Assembly: GCA_037389465.1 (NCBI GenBank) | Contig: JAZARR010000043.1 | Span: forward strand, 1 to 64,000 | DNA from: Baylisascaris procyonis | Taxonomy: Eukaryota; Nematoda; Chromadorea; Rhabditida; Ascarididae | Length of the DNA: 64,000 nucleotides | Direction of reading: 5' to 3' | In this document: piece by piece, positions 11,687 through 25,507 of the stretch | Numbering within the stretch: position 1 is the first letter of the stretch | Layout of the letters: the number at the start of each line of letters is the position of its first letter | Translations under genes and position numbers: made by a program | The notes under the pieces: model-generated | What the model saw: only the letters and a program-made list of their open reading frames with translations | Told to the model about the DNA's origin: nothing | The model's database searches: none

Positions 11687-14600
11687 AGAGAGGGAGAGCG
11701 AGTCGGAAGATGGGTGGGTGAAGATAAGTGTTACATTTTCTGCGAGAATAGTTCACCGGAGTGCAAACAAAATGCTCGGAATGGCCTTCGCGATAGAAAT
11801 AAAGATGGAGTCATGTTTTGCCTAAAGCAAATTTAAATATTTATGCAAGTGAATTTTTAAAAAAAAGGATTATATTACTTGAGATAACACCTCAATATCT
11901 CTAAATTTCGCATTTTGAAAATGTCTTTAAAATTTTTTAAAATCTTTTGTTTCAATTCCACATCATCAATTATTTCTCTCTATTTAAGAGGGAACGCGTA
12001 AAATTAGATTTCTGAAATTAAATAAAATCAGTCGCAAATTAGATGAATCGAAGCTCTGCAGACAAATTTTGCAGAAACATTTACGAAGATGCAAAGTTTT
12101 CCATCATTAACAATTCTTTCGAATTGAGAGAATTCTCGATGATCTTATTAATTTAATTTTGATATTTAAATTTAATATTTAAACAGTGAAAGATCAATTT
12201 ATAAATCTTAATATGTTCATTTAATATGCTAGTCACTTAATATGATTAAGTATAAATGGCCAAACGATAAACTTCAATCAAAACCAATAAATAGATGAAT
12301 TTTATGGCAATTATGATATAGAGAGAAAGGTAAAACCTACAAATTTGATGGTAATATTTGAAATTATGCGACATGGAGCGATTAATTCAAATATAGAGAC
12401 AAAATAATAAAGGAACATAGATGAATTGAATAATAAAATGGAAGAGATTGGTGCATTAATTGCACAATAATTGTTCACTTTTCTCTTGTAAACAATGATA
12501 TCCTCTTATTGAAAGGAAAATAAAAATAAAAAACAACAACATCACAACACAATTGCAATCAATCATAGTCAATAATTCTTTGAACAATTGTTGAAAAAGA
12601 ATTAAAAATAAAATTGGAGAAACCAATTAATGAACTCAAAAGAAATATACTCAATAATCTATCAGTTATGTTTAAATGTTTAAAAAAATAAAGTAAATGA
12701 AAGAAAATTGATGAGATTCTCAATGAAATGTTATTAATCCTTCAATTAAGGAATTCCTCTCAAACCTCTTTTAATTAATTCAATTGGGATAAAAGTTGCA
12801 TATCGATTGCTTTCAGCTAGTCGTCAACCCACTGCGCCGAGTTGATCTTAGTATGGTATTTGAGCGATGTTTGTTATTATTAGATTCCCCATCCCTTCTC
12901 ATAGAAAATTACGGTTCCAATGCTTACAACGATTACGTTTAATAATATAAACAGGAAAACCTTATCTATGGGTCAAACACTATCGGAATGGTTTTAAAGA
13001 CGGATAAAAAAAATTTAGAGAACAGTTAGAGAGCCTTCCCCGCCCCCTCCCCCCACTTCCCTCCCCACTGCATTAGGTGCTTTTCCTTACTCATAGCGAA
13101 GCTATCGCATAATTTAAAATAATAATTGAAAAGTTTAAAAATTTTCGAAATGATTTCTGTTTAGGATGATAACAATCCGATCTGCGTGCTGCATAGCTTT
13201 TGATCAACCTTTTTTAACTCATACCTCAAGATGTTAGCTTTCAATTCGTAGCATAAATGAATACAGTCCTAATCGAACACAACCACAGGTTTCAACCGCT
13301 CATTTTCTGCTTCATTATCAACTCGAATACCATTCTACGAAAAAATTTAAGTTGAATGATGAGCTTACAATAAAAATAAAACCACAAACGCAGGTTCTCG
13401 GTAATAAAAAAATACTTCCCTACCTATCCATACCCATCGCCTATATGCTTAAAACATTTTCCCTTAGTTGTTTTTCACAAAAAAAAAGAGAATCAATTAT
13501 TATTTCTGAATTTATTTCCTTTCCATATTCATATTTCTGAATTCATAGAACATTAAAATTTCCTTCAAATGCTTTCAGAACCTCACAAGACATCATAAAT
13601 AATTCGTATCTTTTAAATAACCACAGAAAAAAAGGCGATAAAAATAGAAATGACGTTGAAAAGTTTGAAAACGTTGAAATTTCAACAAAGAATGTGATCC
13701 CCAAAGAAGTTATAATTGCAACACATTACATCCACCTCCCCCCACTCCCCTCCACCTCACGAATATACTAGAATGCATCAAATGGAGGGCGTATAAAATC
13801 CCCGACAACTATATAGCATTCTCGAAAGGATGGTGGAAGTACCAATAACCGCATAGATCACTATTGCCCAATATTATAAGTGCATGTCATTAAAGATATT
13901 GAGGGAAGAATGGAATGACGAGTCTAGAGGTATGTAGGAACCTCAAGCAGCTCCAGAAGTTTGCAATGAGTTCAACAAACTGAAATTTTTACTCGAACTC
14001 CAACATGAACAAATCCGCAGGTTGCAAATTATAGAAAAGGGTACGACCAATTAATAAAGTGATAACATTAGCGAAATCAGCGAAAATCATCCAAATTGTT
14101 ACACTACGAATTATGTTACCTTTGGTGATGAGGAGATCCACCTGACGTGAAGAAACTTTTGATACAATTCAGCATCAGCTATTTTTTAAAGATAAAACTC
14201 GAGTTCTGTAAAGTCAGTTGGTCAGGTTAGGGAGCGGAACGGGGGGGGGGAATATGGAATATGAGAGCAGAAATAGAAGAATATATATACAACAACCTTA
14301 TAGTAAAAAAAAGTTTTTAAATTCGATTGTTTTAATTAAAGTCTAATCATTATAAAGCGTCTTCATAGCATTTCTATGGTAGTTGAAGATTTCCCTCGAA
14401 AAAACATACATAACCAGCAATACATTCACTCTGTTGCGTGATTCGCTTCTAAATTTGTATCTATACCGCTATATGATTAAATTTTAACAATCACAACTTT
14501 CTTAATTCTTTTTCATTTATAAAACGTCTTTTGAAATTATTTTTTTCAGTTTATTTACATTTGAGCTATCAAAAATCTCTCACTCTAATTCAATTCCACT

Positions 14601-17471
14601 TTCTCAATTCAGGCCATTCATCCACTTATTCTAGTTCTCATATATCCCTCCCTCCACCTCCCCCCTTTCTCCTTGTTCCGTTTCGATTTTCCATTTCAAT
14701 TTAAACGCATAATTTGATTGTTTTCGATATTTAATGTCTATAGAGTGCAAAACTTAAGAAATAAACATCGCAAATAACGGCTTACATCAGCAATAAGCAA
14801 TCAATCCCGTGTTTAATTTACATCCATCCCGCATTGCATATTCCAAAATATGAACAATATTAATTTTATAGTGCAAACTTTGGTAGTAGAACTGTGAATG
14901 AACACCTCAACACTATCAAACACAATGCCACTTGAATAGCCGATAATAGCTTCAATTTACTCTTATTAGAACTTATGCTTCAACTTACTTCCTTTATAAT
15001 ATACGTTTAACAATGAAGCATATTATAATCCCGCCTAAGGGGCATTGAATTGAACTGCACACTGCAAATATAACTAACTCATCACTAGAAATTTCATTAA
15101 CACAAACAAAAGTGCTTTGTGTAATATTTGCACTAAAATATTCAACAGCTTGATATGCACTTTGATATGTACAACAATTGATATGCAATCGATCAGCAAA
15201 ACATTCGTTATGCATTTTCAATGTTGTGCCCTATAACATGAGGATATTGTTATCTCCCATCTCTGAATAACACCAATATATATTTTAAAGTTAAACGAGT
15301 CTTCATTTCCTTTCCTTGCCAATATGTATAAAGTTTTTTCAGGAATACAAAGGAAGAATCAAATCAGAAATAGCGAAAGGTAGTGAGGATAGCAGAAAAG
15401 AAATAATAAAAAAAACAAAGTAATGTAAAAGAGGTCGGGAGCGGAGGTTAAAGACCGATATGCATCAATAGCATTGCACAATTACTGCCACATTGTTACT
15501 GTATCATACAGTTTCATCCAATTCAACGATAAACGTATATACTATTAGTTCCATTAAATATAAATTGTTTGTTTTGTCTAAATATAAGAGGATAAGATCC
15601 GGCTCGATGAACCGTAAGATACCGTGATGGACATGACCAAGAGTGAGAGAGGGGTTCAGCTAGAAGAATATCAGAAAAGAGACTATGAAAACGTCAACCT
15701 CAAAATAACCCTAAGTGGATCTATCAAAAACCCTACCCCTATATAATACCGAATAAGTGATCATCTAAACAATCGATATCATATACGGATTAATGACCGC
15801 ATATTATCCGAAAATTTACATTAATCTCTTTATTCAAATTTTTTAGCAAAAAAACTCCAACAAAGATGTCAACAAATATTTTTGACAAAGACGATATTTC
15901 CCAACGATTCAACAGCTATAACGATAATTCCATCGAACATAAGAAGTCAATTACACATTTAAAATTCCGCCGTAAAGCATTTACGTAAGACATCAACGCA
16001 CTAATGGCAAATGAAGCTCTCAACAGTAATTTCCGGAAGACGGAAAAAAACTAATGAGAGAGAGTCGATCCGGAAGCCGGAAATGATGGCAAATTTCTAT
16101 TTCTCTCCGGAAAATTTCACCTACTTTTTGACTAGAAAAATTTCCCTCCTGCTTTATCGAAAAATCTTAGTTTATGATAAGACCGACCTTCCTGCCTTCC
16201 TTCCCCATCCCACCCTACATCCAACATTCCTCAACAAGTTTTCAAAACCTACTGTAATGTACTGGAAATCTACACTATTTGGAATCGATGAAACAACGAA
16301 TTCTTATATGAAATAATGCCAATTAATTTAATAAAACTCTATAATATATGCAAAAATATTTGAAAGGTATATGCAAAACTAGAGAGGAAACAATAAAAAC
16401 AAATCGCATCATTAAACTATTCAATAAAATAAAATCTTTAGAGAACAATAAAGGAATAAATTGTTCGAAAAATAAACAAATTTTAATTTTCTGAAAGATT
16501 TACAAAAATCTGAAACGTCTTAAAGCAATGCCTCAATATAGAAAAGAAACAAAAGTTTGAAGGATATTTCTGACCAAGTTGGCTTTAATGTTCCTGAGAT
16601 AATCGAGAGTAATCGTGTATGTGTTCGCTGGAAAGGGATAACTATGCGGGATTCGAATCGGTTTTTCGGTGGTTCGATTTGCAAATGTATATTTGACCGG
16701 GAAGCTGAAGGAAGCGCTTGCTTGCCACCTATATTTCAACCAGCCAAGGAAGGTAAAGTAACCTAATTTTTAAGCGGCAGCAAATATATAAGGGTAGCCA
16801 GTATCTATTGATAACACAGAAAGAGAGAAAGTCAATTCCCGAGATGCAGTAATTTGAAGAAGTGATCGACTATTCGGCATTCGTAATGCAGCAACTATGT
16901 GTGCATAGATAACAAAAGTGCAATTAGCATATAACATGACAGCCCTAAAGAATAACAAAAATTTGCATATTATGATAGCTTTAAAGTAGCAGTATCGCAG
17001 CTATGTGTTTAGCATTTTCTTTATATTAAGCTCTCAAGAACACAATCAGAAATTATTCTATTTGCTTCCCAACAGAGTCATTAATTCATTTAAAAATTAA
17101 TATGACTGTTCCCTCATATTTTATTTTTTTTGAAGATACTATTTCGGATGCATTCTTTACAACTATTCAGTTATTGAAAAAAATCTTTTTAAATGTTTAA
17201 AAATTAGATAGAAATGAAAGCATAAAATAAGGATTCTATCGAAGCAATTTGCCAGAAAATGAGAACGCAACACTCAAAAACCTCACTGATGAGTCTACTA
17301 CTCAACAAATGCCAATAAAGCAGTTTTCCTCGGAAAGAGAAAATTCAAAAAACCTGATTGACCACCTATTAAATACTCAACTTTTTCCCATTCCATTAAT
17401 AGTGATTTTAGAGAAGTTCCCATTGAAAACAAACCGTCTGCGCACTCGTTCACTTGCTAATTTCAATCGCA

Positions 17472-17490
17472 CTGCAATTTTTAATTGCAG
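17472..17490. other. Perfect 8-bp stem-loop downstream of NMD3
   Basis: CTGCAATT (17472-17479) and AATTGCAG (17483-17490) are exact inverted copies with a TTT loop, about 285 bp past the NMD3 stop. On the minus strand it contains ATTAAA (17485-17480), a known variant poly(A) signal. I saw no AATAAA on that strand between here and the stop, so this may mark the NMD3 3' end. That link is inference. Confidence 0.4.
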
Positions 17491-17772
17491 ATTGGTAATA
17501 TATTTTAACTGCACATAATTGCAGCTCAATCCCATAAATATAAAGATAACGAAAAGAAGCAAAGCGTTCAAATAAGAATATAACAGTTATATAAAAGCAA
17601 AGTAATAAACAATTCGATAGTGCATCATAATGAGAAGCAGAGACTCCACTTTTTACCCACACCAAAAACCTTATGAACACACCAATGGTACAGCTATAGC
17701 ACTCTGCATATCGCAAGTAATGCAATGATACACAAAGTGCACAAAAATAGCTGAAATTTGAAACTATTCGCA

Positions 17773-20700
17773 TTAAACATCAGCCATTTCAACATCTGCA
17801 TTAATATCTAACTCATCGAGCATCTCGGCCAACGAAGGACCAGGTGGTAAGTCGACAGAGTTGTCATCCTCGTCGATAGGGGGTACACGTTCTCGAGCCT
17901 TGTAGATATTCACCTTCTCACGCATTTGCTCATCTTCCTCTAGATCTTCCATAAAGCCCTTAAATGTAAACGTTTTCTTGATTTCGTGTTATACTGAAGG
18001 ATGAAAATCGATGCATCCTCGACTAATCTAGTTTCAAATGAGTGAACAAACGTGGGCTCTGGGCCTAAATTTAACGTTTCCAACTTGGTCAAGTTTGTCT
18101 ACTTCTCATGACAACAGAACTCAAAAAACAGTTGTATATCGCCGAAACGAACCACCTCCGCCATAAGAGCTTTTAAATACGAAGGGGGATGGCCTAGTCA
18201 CATTTTCCTACCCCTTCACCTGCACCCACCAATGGTATAAGCAGTTCAAATTTAAGATATTATTTTACCGGCCTATCATAAAAAATGGTATTTCAAATAG
18301 TAATGGTGAAGGATGCGGAAGAATATGTGAATTCTGTGAGCGACGATAGAAACATCATCATATCGCAAATTTGCCTATTACACAATACTCCATCCCCAGA
18401 TAACCGAGCTAGCAACAAACTAATGCCTTAAATAATCCAATCAGTGACACTCTATCTGCGACGCAGACTTCGAGATCTCTGTTAGTGGTAAAATAGCAAT
18501 TCAGATCAACAGCTGCTCGAGTTGAAACAAATGTGGATGTTGCGACCCCTAAAGCATCACCTTAAGTTATAAGTTACAGTTCCTGCTTATCGAAAGAGGC
18601 GTCTTCAATTTTATGATAACGATAGAATGCAAGAAAATAAGTTCTTTTTTTGCTCGCTAATTAATTAATTAGATTCAATTAAGAATGGAAACCTGCTGCG
18701 TCAGAAAATGTAGCCAGGTGAATAAATAAATGGGAATTGAATGGCCTCCTACCTCGAATTCGTTCTCCACGGATGCAGTTTCATTAACAATATTGCCATT
18801 TGCAACAAGTCTTTTCAATTTCCAAATCCTTCTTCTCTGCCTGAGTGCACGGTCGAATACCTTTCTGACGAGAATCACGTCGGCCACCTTGTCGGCTTTC
18901 ATCTCATCCAATACACGGCTATTCACATTGCTATTCAGAATATCGAATCCTTTAATTATTACACATCAATATTCGATAAGATGTCAGTGTGTTTAGCGGA
19001 CAAAATTTGCAGTTAAATAAACATCACCCGGCTGGTTCATGAAATACATCAACTGCGCTAAGCTTTACAGCCCCTCTTCACTGAAAATGGGATGGTTGCG
19101 TAGGGGGGGGAGGGAGAGGAGAGTGGGAAGGGGATAAGGATTATGTTCTTTCAAGTCGCACTTCCCGAATGTAGCGACCAGCCACTGCAAACCTCTAAAA
19201 TCAGGGCGAAAGAAGGCAAAAGGGACCAAAAAGAAGACATCAGTCCAAGTAAGCCATTAATTTCTCACCCATTAAAGCATTCACCATGACGTATCACAAG
19301 AACCATAAAAACCAAGCAAGGAATGTAACAATTATCTTAAACCTGAACACTGTATTCTCAGCATGTATTAAACACTCATCTAACCTATCATCATTCACAA
19401 TCGAACAACTAAAGAATGTAATTAATCGATCAGTGCCCAATCTGCAAAACTTCGTTGATTTTTCCACATCCTCATAGGTGCTCAAATGGCCTCCACACAA
19501 TCACCATATTCATGACAGCCGAACATTAAACTGTGCTTACCTAAGACGAGATCACCTGGTTTGAGAAGGTGACCAAGATGAGTACGGCAACACACCATCT
19601 GCGCACCACTTTCACCCACCTAAATTAGAGATTCATCGATAAACTATGATAGAGATCTCAGAATAAATTAAAAAAGCTTGAGAATAAAGAGCTAATTTAA
19701 ATAAATCAAAGAGATGAGGAAATATCAAGAATTATGCATTTCAACAAACACAACTGCTATTGCGAAAAACAAACAAAAAATATGCAAATTAATACACAAT
19801 AAGTTATAAGTCAAGAATTTTCCCTCTAAAAGTGCAAACATTAGCATAAACATTGAGGAAATAGTGTGTTTCTCTTATCCATTTAATGACAAAATGATAT
19901 GCCTATTTACGGATCATTAATCGTGTCGTTTAAAATTGAGTATTCTTTTTATTCCCTTTGCAAACAGTTCAAATGTCATCAATCGCTCTCAGTTTATCCT
20001 TTCCGTCTGCCCAGAAAGGGCGTTAAGCACAAGAAGAGGATGACGGATGTGATTGCCGTACAAAAGAATTCTGACACGCACTCTTCACGCCGCGGTAAAT
20101 TCTACTATCATTTGCAGCGTTAATGAAGTTCTATTCGGATGCATCCCAAAGTAATTTTTTGGTGGCACAAAGATGAAGAAGGTGGAAGAGAACGGAAAAG
20201 ATCTGTGCATATCTGATTAGGGAGCGTTGATATTTGAGGATGCGAAATGATGAACCTGGTTACTCCGAACGACCCAAACATCAGCAAGAAGATGTTTGGT
20301 AGAGACATGTCCATGACCAGCACATCTTTTCAGGTCATCTATCTCTTCAACATCGAGCACATAGAACTCGGTGAGTTGCTTCGGTTGACATAACGCTTCG
20401 AATGGATCACGCCAATATTGCGATCTAAAATTGTTTGATATATTGCCCTACAGAGTGGAAAAAGGAATATGGATACATCCCTTTAAGCATGACGGAGATG
20501 GCTTTCGTCCCCTTAATAGTATCAGAGTGAAATTACTAGTCTCTGAGCTTAGATTAAATAACTAATAAACCAATCTATCTCTAAATACATTTTTTTCAGT
20601 CGTCAGTAATAAATGATGTTAACAAGCATATAGCACAAGTAAATAAATACCGTAATAAAACAGCACAAAAGAAAAGCAATATACTATCGTAACAGCAAAG

Positions 20701-23700
20701 CACACGGCATCTTAACATTGAATGCAATTGAACTGTCTATTATTATAGTAGTTGCAGAATTGTTTACTACTGCGAGATGAAAACTCTTACGCTGTCACAT
20801 CGGCCATTTGTAATGTTGACGGATCGATCAACGTGATAACATTGGAGACCCTCAGACAAATGACTAATTGACTCATATTACCGAGTGATTGTGCGATCCT
20901 CTTCGGTAGACAGACCACATTATCCTTGCAGATTGGTACTATATCGACACAAAATGTATGCTTATAGTCATATGTGTTGTTTTTTGGATCGTGTGTGACA
21001 AGTTCCTTAAAAAAAATTATATAGTTTATTAGAGTGATGAATGGATAAATGGAGGGGGGAGGGGGCATTGCATCCTGCATTCCCCTCTGAAAATTTTAAA
21101 AATTTGTTCTACTCAATGATTTTTATGTTAATTGGAGCTTTAAAAAAAACCGAATCCATAATGAATTCCAAAATGGCACGAGCTTCCTTTCAAAGAGACA
21201 TTGAAAAATAAATCGATATATTTCACTGCAACAAATTCAGCAATGATCAATGCAATGTCATGCATTTGCACTGCTGAATTCTATAAAGTAAAGGCAATAT
21301 GAAGACAGTCACAATACATATGAGCGTGTTTGGGTACTTCTCGATCGGAAGAGTGCATGACTCGATGAATAGAATCAGTGGTGAAAACGTTTGGAATGCG
21401 ATGCTTCCTTCATTGGATCTGTGCGATTCGACGGGAAACTCATCTGCGAGAGGTAATGTAAATATTCATTTCGTTTAGTGCATTCTTATTGTGTCAATTC
21501 GATTAATAATTTATTGAGAAGAAATAAATATGGATACCTGTGCGTAGCGATATTTGCATGGAAGCACTGAGAGCAAGAAGTCGACGAATTTCCTCGCATC
21601 TTGTTGTTTCGCATAGAAGAAGTCAATACCGGTGGCAACAGGCTTCACACCGGTCGTGTTAACGTGTGCTTCATGTTTTAGCACGAGTTGCTCCAGATAG
21701 AACAACGTCTTCTTAAAATCGCATCGTTGTCGCACCTGTACACATGCACGCCAAAAATCCTTTGCTTCCACTCGACGACAATCTTCACACATCTAAACGT
21801 TAATGTGCATAAAGTGAATCCGTTAGCACATTGAGATAGGTATGGCAGAGAAAAACCCTTATTAATAAGAATCACTTTTCCCTTCGAGCTTCATCTGAAA
21901 ATAGCGTCCTTTAGAAAGATACTTCTTTTCCACTCGTAGATGTGACAGAACCGTATTTTACTTATACTAGATAAATTCGGATTTTTTTTCAAAAGTGAGA
22001 GATTTTCACACAATTTTTTGTACTATTAGTGGAATTATTTCACTAAGCAATCTCCCTGCACTAAACTCAGATGCTCAGAGCATTCTAATCGTTGCAGTAA
22101 TACTCTTCACTTAGTATTTCACAAGGGGATCTACATAAATTATAGGTTCTTTTGAGTAAAACATGATGTGTACCTGATTTTGAATAACAAATTCGACGAC
22201 GAACGTTTGCTGAAGAATAGCACCTGAGAGAACCTCTTTTTGAATGGTCAACTTCACTTTAATTCTCTTTGAATGTGGCTCCGTCCATATGAATGATGCA
22301 TCCGTTAATCGAACCTATAACATAGATCCCTTCAGTTAATAGTTGACAAAATAACATAACTAACAATTCTGGTTGGGGTTTACATATGTACAGTAATGCA
22401 CCATGTCTATATAAAATGAAATAATTGCTGCAATGAAAACGCGATAAACTATTCCATTACTGCCAAAAGGGGTGGGGATGGGAATAATACTGTGACAGAA
22501 GAGAAATAGGAAGGATGAAAGGGAAAATGGATGGATATGAGCTCAAATACTTTCTATTTCCACTTAGCCTAACCGAGAAAATTTCTGAAATTTAGAAAAT
22601 CTCTGAAAAATGTCCTCATAATTTAGGAAAGAACAATATTTGCTTTAATTCGACAGATAAAATTCTATGCCTTTTTGTTCTTTCTCGAATTTCCTTCTAC
22701 CCTTCCTCCCCCTTGCCCCTTCAAAACTTTCTCTAGAACTTTCTCTCACTATGCCACTTCCATCCTATTTGATCAAGAATTGCCTTATAACATTAAATAA
22801 GATAGTATGCATTAGCATACTACCACTACGCTTAAATATAAACTGTTTTATTGCTATTCTGCAGTTTAAGGTTCTAAGCAGCTTTGTTAACAACCATATC
22901 ATATAAGCAAGTAAGTTCAAAAGAACCGCTGCAAAGCTGATATGATCTTTGATCTTTCGTCTTAGCATTAATGCTCTGAGCGAATACAAATCAAAAAGGA
23001 CAACTAATGACAACGCTATAACTGCAAACTCAAGCTAACGGTCGCCACAGTTCTGATCTTTGGTCTTATTTCAGGACAACATTGAATGAAACATCTTGAA
23101 AGACCCCCTCAGTATGCGTATTTAAGAACCCTTAACCCTCACCCTGCCCTTCCCTCTCTTCTCCTTCCTGCGAGAACAAACATAACAAAAACACGTGGAA
23201 ACTTTTTTTAAATTCATTGCGACCTTGTGGCTAAAAAATGCACATCGAGATTAATATTCGGTGGATACTTTCACACTGAGATGCTAAATTCTTAGTAATA
23301 CTTTTGCACTATGAAATTTCTATGACGGCATATCATGCGAGAATCTTTTTTCTTAAATAAATGAGGCATTACTGAGCAATAAGACAAACCTTTGTCATTG
23401 CTGGTTTGAGTTTTTTAAGTGCCAATGATAATAATTCCTTTGATTCGGGTTGTGCACGTATCCATCCATTAGGCGGCATTAAGAAACGTTCACAAAATTT
23501 GCAACTTGTTAATTGACCTGAAATTAAAAAATTTATACATTTTAATGCCGAAAATAAGGAGATTCATTTCCAAAACAATTTCTGCAGAAATATGGATAAA
23601 AAGGATGGCTAAATGATTCAAAATGCAATAAGACACAATCCCCTCATAAGCAAATATTCGTAAATAAACATACTTCAGTTAATTTAGGTAGCAATCTAAA

Positions 23701-24250
23701 GACATCTTACGGAAAAAGATTCTATTAAAGAATTTCGCTATTTCAGATACAACGCCGTATAATATCTAGGAGAGGGACCTTAAAAATAATATAAATGTTG
23801 GCAGTATCTGCCTGAATAGTGAGTGAGGTGGGGGGGGGGTGGGGATGGACGGTCAACTGATGTGTTATTAAAATAAGCAACAACAGAGCTTAAAACTGAT
23901 GGGGGGAGGGGGGAATATAAATAAAGTATAAATAAAGTGGCTGAGGTGTTCCCTAATATCCTGCTTGTGCGATCACAATTTCTGTTAAGAATCGGAGATG
24001 GAAATGAAGTATTATGCTGTTATTTATGTGTCTTGGAATATGTTCTAATTAAAGGTGTATTTCTGTTCATTCGTGTGCAATAATTAGATAAATAAATACG
24101 CATACATTGTTTTGGTATTCCCTCGGTGATGTCGACCTTCGATCGTATACATGCCACACACATATTAGCAGCATTCGGTTCAATCGATGCACCACACTCA
24201 CAGCAAATGATACGCCCTGGAGATTCAACTTGAAGTTGAAGTGCCTCCAT
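17773..24250 (-). CDS. NMD3: NMD3, 60S ribosomal subunit nuclear export adaptor
   Basis: Nine exons: 24250-24106, 23517-23390, 22314-22174, 21792-21538, 21005-20791, 20424-20256, 19619-19541, 18949-18753, 17958-17773. They join in frame to 504 residues, close to human NMD3 (503). The ATG follows an in-frame TAG. Visible signatures are paired CxxC motifs of two C4 zinc fingers (C16/C19 with C31/C34; C54/C57 with C140/C143), NMCVACIRSKVDITEGIPKQ (29-48), EPHSKRIKVKLTIQKEV in exon 3, VEAKDFW in exon 4, VDIVPICKDNVVCL in exon 5, RTHLGHLLKPGDLVLG in exon 7, a basic cluster at 411-424 (nuclear import), and a C-terminal leucine-rich export signal LAEMLDELDI (486-495). NMD3 binds late pre-60S particles and links them to the exportin CRM1. 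Introns are 366-1075 bp. No key residue is missing, so it should be functional. An AG 6 bp before the ATG fits spliced-leader addition. Confidence 0.96.
21320..21452 (+). other. Open plus-strand segment ending at a donor-like site, inside NMD3 intron 4
   Basis: From ATG 21320 the plus strand stays open for 44 codons to AG followed by GTAATG at 21453. The segment is more GC-rich than the intron around it. No family was recognised. It could be an exon of a gene nested on the opposite strand, a regulatory patch, or chance. Confidence 0.15.
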
Positions 24251-24337
24251 CTCGATCTATGAGATTGAATATTGTTAGCACTGGCAAATAAAGATATTTA
24301 GGAATGGATGCATAAGACTCTATTGAAACGTAAGACT

Positions 24338-24365
24338 CCATTGTTATGCATAAGATGCATAACAA
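24338..24365. promoter_or_regulatory. NMD3 upstream palindrome containing CCATTGTTATG
   Basis: TTGTTATGCA (24341-24350) and TGCATAACAA (24356-24365) form a perfect 10-bp inverted repeat with a TAAGA loop, about 90-115 bp upstream of the NMD3 ATG. The left arm lies in CCATTGTTATG (24338-24348), which recurs upstream of MPHOSPH6. Around it are three related copies of a TAAGACTC-type word (about 24313, 24331 and 24368). Position and symmetry suggest a promoter element; no factor is assigned. Confidence 0.4.
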
Positions 24366-25409
24366 ATAAGACTTTATTGAAACGAATATCATTTACAAAG
24401 ATAAACGAATGGATGCATTAACAACATCAGCAAGAAACCAATTCCAGACTGGTACAATGCGAAATTGATAACAATTATACAGAACATTGTGCTGCAGCAT
24501 TTATTGGTCAGTTGAAACTGATATCGATGGCGACTACAAAGAGGAAAAAACTGAAATATTTCTGAACGCCGAATATCGGAAACGCCGAACGCAATTTTAA
24601 AACAAAGAATAAGACAAAACAGACGTTGCGGTATTGCAAAGACTCCACGTTGAAGAGTTTTGATTTAGCACTGGGATTTGGTTGATACAGACTAAGATAG
24701 GCCCTGGGAAAAGCAATATGGATGGAGCGTTTTGGAATGTTCTCTAATAGTCTGATATTACAAACCAAATAAAGTGATTATACTGAAGTGGAATATTTTA
24801 AATGACGCAGTAATAAGTAATGGACGTTTCCGATAATACAGATACATCGGTACTGCAGAATGCTGAGGAATAATTTGCAAATTTCAATTGAATTTCACCA
24901 ACAACGGAGCCTTTAACGAAATCGAAGGTTGATTATAATACTAACATCACAAATACCATTCAAAGAAAAGAGAAAACGTCAATACGGGCTAAAACAACAA
25001 AATGGATTTCATGCAAAATTTTCTTCCCCAAAACATTCCCCTTCCATAAATTTGTGTTAATCCTAATTTGCTTTCGCTTTATTGCAATCACATGTAATTT
25101 GCTTTACAACCTCATATTATCTGTTATGTACAGTATTGAAGTTTTCTGTGCAAAACCCGATTATGTTTATAAATACATTAGATAGTAGAATCTTCTTCTA
25201 AGTTCCATATTGTTTAAACAACTAAAGTTGAGATGGAAGGTCACTTCTTCAAAGATCATTTAACTCGATTCACTCTTAAAGGTACCATGGATTTATGAGT
25301 ATTCATCTTCGAGGAGAAAAACCCCAAATGCATTTATAATTGAATACATTTTTCGAACATCTGAACTATGAAAAAAAACAACTCTCACATGAAGAGTCAA
25401 AACAATTAT

Positions 25410-25426
25410 GGGGGGGGGGGGGGGGG
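25410..25426. repeat. Poly-G tract (17 G)
   Basis: Seventeen consecutive G on the plus strand, about 330 bp left of the satellite array. It is one of the longest of many G tracts in the window. Confidence 0.95.
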
Positions 25427-25507
25427 TTCAGGTCGAATCCATTTCTAGTCTCCGTTTGGTTTAAGTGCATCACTTACCTAAACCCGCACTAAATGCATTT
25501 TTTCCAG

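Larger units (their letters stand above)
6493..17772. other. 11.3-kb region without a recognised gene
   Basis: Between the ankyrin-gene start and the NMD3 stop I recognise no conserved coding exon on either strand. It holds a TA microsatellite (6765-6807), a compound GT/poly-G tract (11653-11686), many short G- or C-rich tracts, a foldback at 8009-8040 (CCAGA/TCTGG with flanking AAGAAG/CTTCTT), three CCGGAA sites spaced exactly 37 bp (16033, 16070, 16107), and a pair of small open frames at 10404-10657. Two somewhat more GC-rich patches (about 8000-8220 and 8930-9090) stand out from the AT-rich surroundings but contain no identifiable gene. Non-coding 5' exons or promoter elements of the ankyrin gene could lie here unseen. 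Confidence 0.6.

Noticed and set aside
11513..11836. 107-codon ORF with a Val/Cys/Gly run
   Set aside because: It is produced by the GT and poly-G repeat; no family resemblance and no splice or start context.
16011..16316. 101-codon plus-strand ORF
   Set aside because: No family resemblance, Phe/Leu/Lys-rich composition typical of AT-rich non-coding sequence, and no splice context.
18730..19016. Plus-strand ORFs of 88-91 codons over NMD3 exon 8
   Set aside because: They are antisense shadows; the minus strand carries the conserved NMD3 exon with correct splice sites.
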